From CBIFVZ01 sp966185765 (GTDB lineage: Bacteria; Pseudomonadota; Gammaproteobacteria; Enterobacterales; Enterobacteriaceae), in assembly GCA_966185765.1 (NCBI GenBank), contig CBIFVZ010000091.1, positions 1 through 13,625 on the forward strand: a stretch of DNA of 13,625 nucleotides, read 5' to 3'. Position 1 is the first letter of the stretch. Each line of letters starts with the position of its first letter. The notes under the pieces were generated by a model, which was given only the letters and a program-made list of their open reading frames with translations, did not search any database and was not told the DNA's origin. This document shows positions 13,553 through 13,625 of the stretch, piece by piece. The position numbers and the translations under genes are program-made.

Positions 13553-13609
13553 ATGCAGGAGAGTGCTGTTATGGCATTTCCGTCGCACTCGATGCTTAGC
13601 AAGCGATAA
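13553..13609 (+). CDS. Possible 18-residue upstream ORF in the hupA leader
   Basis: ATG 13553 opens MQESAVMAFPSHSMLSKR and stops at TAA 13607-13609. An internal ATG at 13571 has GGAG (13558-13561) nine bases upstream and would give 12 residues. The stop is only 9 bases before the AAGGA that should serve hupA, so translation of this ORF could affect hupA initiation. No homology is recognised; it may be chance. Confidence 0.2.
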   Translation: MQESAVMAFPSHSMLSKR

Positions 13610-13618
13610 ACACATTGT

Positions 13619-13623
13619 AAGGA
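13619..13623 (+). promoter_or_regulatory. Ribosome binding site expected for hupA
   Basis: AAGGA two bases before the window edge is a good Shine-Dalgarno. The assignment to hupA rests on conserved gene order, as the coding sequence is not visible. Confidence 0.6.
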
Positions 13624-13625
13624 TA

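Larger units (their letters stand above)
13459..13625 (+). promoter_or_regulatory. hupA upstream region and leader
   Basis: These 167 bases after yjaG should hold the hupA (HU alpha) promoter and leader by synteny; the hupA start is outside the window. TACATT (13513-13518) is a possible -10 with no good -35. The run ends in AAGGA at 13619-13623, the expected hupA ribosome site. No clear intrinsic terminator for yjaG was found. A short ORF is listed separately. Confidence 0.55.

Overview
The window is chromosomal DNA from a member of the Enterobacteriaceae. The gene order rpoC ... thiCEFSGH (minus strand), then rsd (minus) and nudC-hemE-nfi-yjaG (plus) leading towards hupA, is the E. coli/Salmonella arrangement, and the proteins are close in length and motif to the E. 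coli ones. It is not E. coli itself: the rpoC-thiH gap, where I recall yjaZ (htrC) in K-12, holds different genes here. The genus cannot be fixed from the sequence alone.

Layout. 1-235: the 3' end of rpoC and a strong intrinsic terminator. 236-2929: an accessory block with a PilZ-domain protein, a 503-base AT-rich gap and a membrane-anchored dCache-GGDEF diguanylate cyclase, closed by a hairpin terminator. Together these look like a cyclic-di-GMP receptor and a cyclic-di-GMP synthase. 2913-4055 (minus): a glycosyltransferase family 9-like gene whose 5' end overlaps thiH and whose 3' end overlaps the cyclase terminator. 4016-9407 (minus): thiC-thiE-thiF-thiS-thiG-thiH, every junction overlapping or one base apart, behind a TPP riboswitch at 9506-9600 and a probable promoter at 9623-9652. 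9657-10151 (minus): rsd. 10250-13458 (plus): nudC, hemE, nfi and yjaG. 13459-13625: the hupA leader, ending in a Shine-Dalgarno sequence. The hupA start codon lies just outside.

How the genes work together. The thi operon makes both halves of thiamine. ThiC makes the pyrimidine. ThiF, ThiS, ThiG and ThiH make the thiazole, and ThiE joins the two. TPP is expected to shut the operon through the riboswitch, probably by hiding the weak thiC ribosome binding site in a 6-bp helix. The glycosyltransferase gene would be a seventh, thiamine-repressed gene of this transcript unless it has its own promoter. The right-hand genes are housekeeping: NAD-cap/NADH hydrolysis, haem synthesis, deaminated-DNA repair and a conserved DUF416 protein.

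Most worth a second look are the cyclic-di-GMP pair in the rpoC-thiH gap, the riboswitch-linked glycosyltransferase, a perfect 9-bp inverted repeat and a tiny hydrophobic ORF upstream of the cyclase, and a Gly-to-Ser change at the canonical glycine of the NudC Nudix box. No mobile element, tRNA, rRNA or CRISPR array was seen.
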